Below are positions 6,667 to 6,808 of a stretch of 6,808 nucleotides of DNA, one piece after another. The DNA lies in contig VGMK01000117.1 of NCBI GenBank assembly GCA_016866375.1, positions 1 through 6,808 of the forward strand, given 5' to 3'. Source of the stretch: Bacteroidota bacterium. GTDB lineage: Bacteria > Bacteroidota > Bacteroidia > Flavobacteriales_D > Crocinitomicaceae. The notes under the pieces were generated by a model. It was not told where the DNA came from. It searched no databases and was given only the letters and a program-made list of their open reading frames with translations. Every line of letters begins with the position of its first letter. The first letter of the stretch is position 1. The position numbers and the translations under genes were made by a program.

Positions 6667-6808
6667 ATGCATAAACCGATTAAAGGAGGCCAATTTATAA
6701 TAAGAAAAACAAGTCCTGCGGAAATCTTCACACCTGAAGAATGGAATGAGGAACACCGTATGATTGCCAAAATGTGTGACGATTTTATCGAACAAGAGGT
6801 TTTTCCCA
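6667..6808 (+). CDS. N-terminus of a probable acyl-CoA dehydrogenase family protein; 3' end outside window
   Basis: Forty-seven codons are visible before the window ends. They begin MHKPIKGGQFIIRKTSP, then EIFTPEEWNEEH, then a helix ending DDFIEQEVFP. From memory of the family, this arrangement (a GGxF lead, an xIFTPEDF-like segment, and a helix ending in FxxxEVxP) matches the start of the roughly 600-residue acyl-CoA dehydrogenases common in Bacteroidota, which work in fatty-acid beta-oxidation with FAD. None of the FAD-binding or catalytic regions are in view, so the call rests on the N-terminal pattern alone. The ATG lies 17 bases after a TAnnTTTG element, supporting it as the first gene of a new unit. 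Confidence 0.72.
   Translation, partial: MHKPIKGGQFIIRKTSPAEIFTPEEWNEEHRMIAKMCDDFIEQEVFP

Overview
The window is an AT-rich chromosomal segment that almost certainly comes from a member of the Bacteroidota. The strongest signs are two kinds of type IX secretion system (T9SS) sorting domain, a PorP/SprF-family outer-membrane protein, a fused SpmA-SpmB protein, -7 promoter elements of the Bacteroidota form TAnnTTTG, and no clear Shine-Dalgarno sequences. The order cannot be fixed from this window. It is gene-dense and has no CRISPR array, tRNA, rRNA or insertion sequence that I can see.

Layout. Positions 1-1805 (+) form a surface-protein cassette. It holds the end of a large secreted protein with a gliding-motility-associated (type B) C-terminal domain, then, after 7 bases, a PorP/SprF barrel fused to an OmpA peptidoglycan-binding domain. 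Positions 1831-3772 (-) form a two-gene unit: a fused SpmA-SpmB membrane protein followed by a small protein made of five 25-27-residue tandem repeats. Positions 3773-3948 are the divergent intergenic region. Positions 3949-6596 (+) hold a secreted S8 subtilase with a type A T9SS sorting domain and, overlapping its stop by 4 bases, a GNAT acetyltransferase. From 6667 to the right edge begins a probable acyl-CoA dehydrogenase.

How the genes fit together. The first cassette fits the SprB/SprF pattern, in which a type B substrate needs a partner PorP/SprF barrel encoded next to it. Here the barrel also carries its own predicted cell-wall anchor. The subtilase carries the other (type A) sorting signal, so it should use the same secretion machinery, but no core T9SS gene (porK/L/M/N/V, sov) is in the window. 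The SpmAB/repeat-protein pair is separate and its role in a non-spore-forming lineage is unknown. I see no wholly new system. The points most worth following up are the PorP-OmpA fusion, the uncharacterised 25-residue repeat protein behind spmAB, and the overlap of an exported protease gene with an acetyltransferase gene.
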